From positions 1 to 7,644 of the forward strand of contig VXPN01000109.1 in assembly GCA_009839535.1 (NCBI GenBank): 7,644 bases of DNA. The letters are read 5' to 3'. The notes under the pieces are model-generated. The model did no database searches. It was not told where the DNA came from and saw only the letters and a list, made by a program, of their open reading frames with translations. The stretch's first letter is position 1, and every line of letters begins with the position of its first letter. This document shows positions 5,619-7,644 of the stretch, in pieces. Made by a program: the position numbers and the translations under genes. Source of the stretch: Boseongicola sp. SB0662_bin_57 (lineage in GTDB: Bacteria > Pseudomonadota > Alphaproteobacteria > Rhodobacterales > Rhodobacteraceae).

Positions 5619-7008
5619 AGCCCGTCTTGAAGGGACCGGACGTCTCATCGAACGGCGAAGGCTCCGGCGGCGTCCACCCGTCGTCTCCCTCGCGGTGCCC
5701 ACCGGATTTCCCGCCGGTTGCGCCGGAACGCGCCTCGCTCTGGTCGTGCAGCCTCTCGAGGTCCTCCGGCGAGAGTCCGTAAAGTATGAGGTTGCCCTCG
5801 TTGAGGCCCTCGATGCTGCGCCTCACGTGCTCCAAGACCTCGGGATGGCCGGACAGCCCCTTCTCGCGCACCATCCCGACCGCGTGGTCGGCGTCGAAGC
5901 CCCCGTGAGACTTCACCAGCTCGCGCACCGCGTTCCTGATGAAGTCCCGGTTCTTGAGGATCGCCAGCGAGGGCGCGCTGGCGTGGACGGACGGCGACCA
6001 GTACCGGGACGCCGACGTCACGTAGGCCCCCACGAAGACCTCGCGCGCCAGGGAGACGTCGGCCATCTCGTAGATTCCCAGCAGGCCGTCCACGTAATCC
6101 CGGTGAGAGACCTCGAGAAAGGAGACCGGAGAGAGCCTTGCTGAGAGCAGGGGAATGTTTGCCGCAATCCTGGAAGTCCGCTTGTTGCAGTCCTCGAAGG
6201 CCTGGAGGAGGGGCACGTGGACGCACAGGAAGAAGGCCTGCTCGAACGGGTCGCGGATCATGGCGGCCTTGGAGACCATTGTCTCGAACGTCTCCCTGAT
6301 CCTGTGCGGGTCGTCTAGCGGCCTGTAGGCCGACCCCCCGATCATGACCGGGTGGGTGCGCAGGGCGCCTTCCCACATCGGGTCGTCCAGGAGTTCGGAC
6401 GAGACCAAGGCATGAATGTTCCGAAGCGTCATCGCCGAGACGGGAGGCACGTCCGGGTCCGGGCAAATGTACTCGATCGCGGCGCGGTGGTTGAGAACCA
6501 TCACGGTCTCCTCCCGGGTCCGGCCCTCCGCCTCCTCGCCGAACTTCACGAGGCGTTCGGTCTCCGCCAGGGAATAGGTGTTGCCCTCGAGGCTGGACGA
6601 TTTCCAGGACAGGTCGACGAGAAACCGCTTCAGGACGCGCTCGTCAGCCAGGCCTGAAAGCCCGGCGGGCGGCGTTCCCGCCTCCTTCAGGGCCTTCCGG
6701 CTTTCGGGAGGGATGTAGAACGTCCTGTTCGGGACGTACGAGTCGAGGAAGGCAATGTCGTATCCAGCCGGACGGCGGCGGTCGGGAGGCGTCTCCAGAT
6801 GCCGGCGCACGGCGGCGGAGCCTGCGAGGAGCCAGCGCGAGGAGGGTCCCGCCCCCGTGGCCGCCACGAAGCCGTCGGTTTGCAGCGCCTTCAAGGCCTT
6901 CCAGCACGCCTGCCGCCCGATCGCGGGGCGGACCGCCTTGCGGATGTCTTCCGCCCTGGACGGACCCTGTCCTGACAGGAAGTCCAGGATCTGCTCCTTC
7001 GTGCTCAT
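5617..7008 (-). CDS. Winged-helix/Fic-domain protein with Gln in place of the catalytic His
   Basis: Fic enzymes usually transfer AMP or another nucleotide-derived group to proteins. This 463-aa protein has a winged-helix-like N-terminus (about residues 2-61). It then has an autoinhibitory motif, Ser137-x3-Glu141-Gly142, in SSSLEGNTYSLAET, a flap-like segment HPVMIGGSAYRPLDD (219-233), and a Fic core at 269-280. The canonical core HxFx(D/E)GN(G/K)RxxR appears as QAFEDCNKRTSR. Gln269 therefore replaces the catalytic His and Cys274 the Gly, while Asn275, Arg277 and Arg280 are kept. The tail from about 424 is Gly/Pro/acidic and probably disordered. I recall related Fic proteins reading QPFxDxNKR, so this may be a subgroup and not a decayed gene. 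ATG 7008 has GGGAG at 7016-7020, 7 nt upstream. A GTG at 7068 would add 20 residues. No partner antitoxin is adjacent. Fold is secure; activity is not. Confidence 0.92.
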   Translation of the reverse strand: MSTKEQILDFLSGQGPSRAEDIRKAVRPAIGRQACWKALKALQTDGFVAATGAGPSSRWLLAGSAAVRRHLETPPDRRRPAGYDIAFLDSYVPNRTFYIPPESRKALKEAGTPPAGLSGLADERVLKRFLVDLSWKSSSLEGNTYSLAETERLVKFGEEAEGRTREETVMVLNHRAAIEYICPDPDVPPVSAMTLRNIHALVSSELLDDPMWEGALRTHPVMIGGSAYRPLDDPHRIRETFETMVSKAAMIRDPFEQAFFLCVHVPLLQAFEDCNKRTSRIAANIPLLSARLSPVSFLEVSHRDYVDGLLGIYEMADVSLAREVFVGAYVTSASRYWSPSVHASAPSLAILKNRDFIRNAVRELVKSHGGFDADHAVGMVREKGLSGHPEVLEHVRRSIEGLNEGNLILYGLSPEDLERLHDQSEARSGATGGKSGGHREGDDGWTPPEPSPFDETSGPFKTG

Positions 7009-7036
7009 CGACCGACTCCCAAGTTTACGATTCACG

Positions 7037-7093
7037 TTTCGGAAATCCTTGCAATAAAGGAATTTCACGAAATGGTAAACCCGGGTGGTTTAC
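7037..7093 (-). promoter_or_regulatory. fic promoter region with clustered inverted repeats
   Basis: A candidate promoter reads TTTACC (7074-7079), 17 nt, TATTGC (7051-7056). Three inverted repeats overlap it. GTAAACC/GGTTTAC (7075-7081, 7087-7093) covers the -35. ATTTC/GAAAT (7062-7066, 7069-7073) lies in the spacer. TTTC/GAAA (7037-7045) is near the expected start. A further GTTTAC half-site is at 7023-7028. The stretch is AT-richer than its surroundings. Operators for autoregulation by the winged-helix domain are plausible but unproven. Confidence 0.45.
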
Positions 7094-7130
7094 AATTCTC
7101 CGCCCCGGCCGCCTTGGAAGGCCGAAAACA

Positions 7131-7175
7131 GGGTCTGCGTCCTTGGACACCGTCAATCCTTCGCGTGAAAGCGGG
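7131..7175 (+). repeat. Imperfect direct repeat, right copy flanking fic
   Basis: This is the partner of 5537-5581, in the same orientation and upstream of the fic promoter. GGGTCTGC is at 7131-7138 and CGTCAATCCTTC at 7151-7162. The GGAAGG that extends the match is at 7116-7121. The distance between copies is about 1.6 kb. Confidence 0.6.
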
Positions 7176-7465
7176 TCAACGACAAGCGCCATGCATAATG
7201 ATTGCCTGGGTAGATTGCGGCCACGAGGGCCGGCGCAGGAACAAGGACTTGCGCACATTCGATCCCGTTTTGTCCTCCCTGGAGGTCCGTCTAAAGGGAC
7301 TCGCTTTCCTCGCTGAGCTTGATCCTGCAGAAGCGACGCGCACGACCGACCCCACCAGCGCCGTCGCGCGGAATGGACTGCGCTCCGAAACGATCTTGCG
7401 ACTAGCCAGACTTGAACGGTCTTGCCTGGACCGAAACGTGGATAGCGTGCCCATCGGTCTGCGCG
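7176..7465. other. Gene-poor region between fic and the metallopeptidase gene
   Basis: I see no recognisable gene in these 290 nt. Small open frames on both strands have low-complexity Arg/Ser-rich translations typical of GC-rich shadows. A 5-bp inverted repeat CGGTC/GACCG (7417-7433) lies about 30 nt beyond the metallopeptidase stop and could be a weak terminator for it, without a U-tract. Confidence 0.45.
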
Positions 7466-7644
7466 CTAGTGCCACCACTCGTCAATGCTCGCGATGTCCT
7501 CGTCCGACCAACCGAAATGATGCGCAAGTTCGTGAACCATGACATGCGCCACCAGATCGAAGAGCGACACGTCGCCGCGTTCAATCCATTCCTCCAGAAT
7601 GGCCCGACGAAAGAGCCAGATCGCGTCCGGTTGCCCACGCTGGT
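7466..7644 (-). CDS. Zincin-type metallopeptidase family protein, 3' end only
   Basis: Fifty-eight C-terminal residues are visible before the TAG at 7466-7468; the 5' end is outside the window. VMVHELAHHFGWSDEDI carries the zinc-binding HExxH motif, with the Glu after the first His as general base. Its extension reads HExxHxxGxxD, so the Asp five residues after the Gly-side region (residue 47 of this fragment) is a candidate third ligand. The preceding IWLFRRAILEEW and the short remaining tail match what I recall of small (about 130 aa) bacterial metallopeptidase family proteins of the Pfam Zincin_1 type. Their substrates are mostly unknown. It reads in the same direction as fic but about 460 nt away, so a shared operon is unlikely. 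Confidence 0.85.
   Translation of the reverse strand, partial: QRGQPDAIWLFRRAILEEWIERGDVSLFDLVAHVMVHELAHHFGWSDEDIASIDEWWH

Noticed and set aside
5213..5782. Plus-strand open frame from the gene-poor region into fic
   Set aside because: It runs into the 3' end of fic in antisense, has no ribosome site I trust, and resembles no known protein.
5617..7008. fic as a classical fic-antitoxin pair
   Set aside because: No small antitoxin gene is adjacent on either side; the inhibitory motif is built into the protein itself.
7009..7068. GTG at 7068 as the fic start
   Set aside because: It would begin inside the ATTTC/GAAAT repeat, upstream of the expected transcription start, and adds residues not resembling the winged helix. 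ATG 7008 has GGGAG.
7072..7542. Plus-strand (7072-7542) and minus-strand (7176-7478) open frames right of fic
   Set aside because: Neither shows a family motif. The first runs antisense into the metallopeptidase gene and over the direct repeat; the second overlaps the metallopeptidase 3' end in another frame.

Overview
This GC-rich window looks alphaproteobacterial. The reasons are a gcvT-gcvH-gcvP operon behind a tandem glycine riboswitch, a promoter close to the alphaproteobacterial CTTGAC-17-CTATAT pattern, and H- and P-protein sequences of that style. A Rhodobacterales-like host is plausible, but this is judged from recalled sequence style and not from a search.

Layout. Positions 1-4597 hold the glycine cleavage operon, read right to left: promoter, two glycine aptamers, gcvT (T-protein), gcvH (lipoyl H-protein) and gcvP (single-chain P-protein, cut at its C-terminus by the window edge). 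Together these decarboxylate glycine, shuttle the aminomethyl group on the H-protein lipoyl arm and pass the C1 unit to tetrahydrofolate. The riboswitch should couple expression to glycine. Divergently at 4627-5196 lies a gamma-glutamylcyclotransferase-fold gene with the YGSL loop and a candidate catalytic Glu.

From 5197 to about 7175 is an accessory-looking stretch. It holds a 420-nt gene-poor region with hairpins, then a single gene for a winged-helix plus Fic-domain protein. That protein keeps the autoinhibitory SxxxEG motif but has Gln where the catalytic His belongs. The gene is bracketed by two imperfect direct repeats of about 45 nt (34 of 45 identical by eye), and its promoter region carries several inverted repeats, including GTAAACC/GGTTTAC. 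After another gene-poor stretch, the 3' end of a small HExxH zincin-type metallopeptidase gene enters from the right edge, on the minus strand.

The most noteworthy part is the repeat-bounded fic unit: a lone Fic regulator or toxin lacking the catalytic His, with candidate operators over its own promoter. The rest is well-understood housekeeping metabolism, though the riboswitch leader contains a possible Shine-Dalgarno/P1 mimic.
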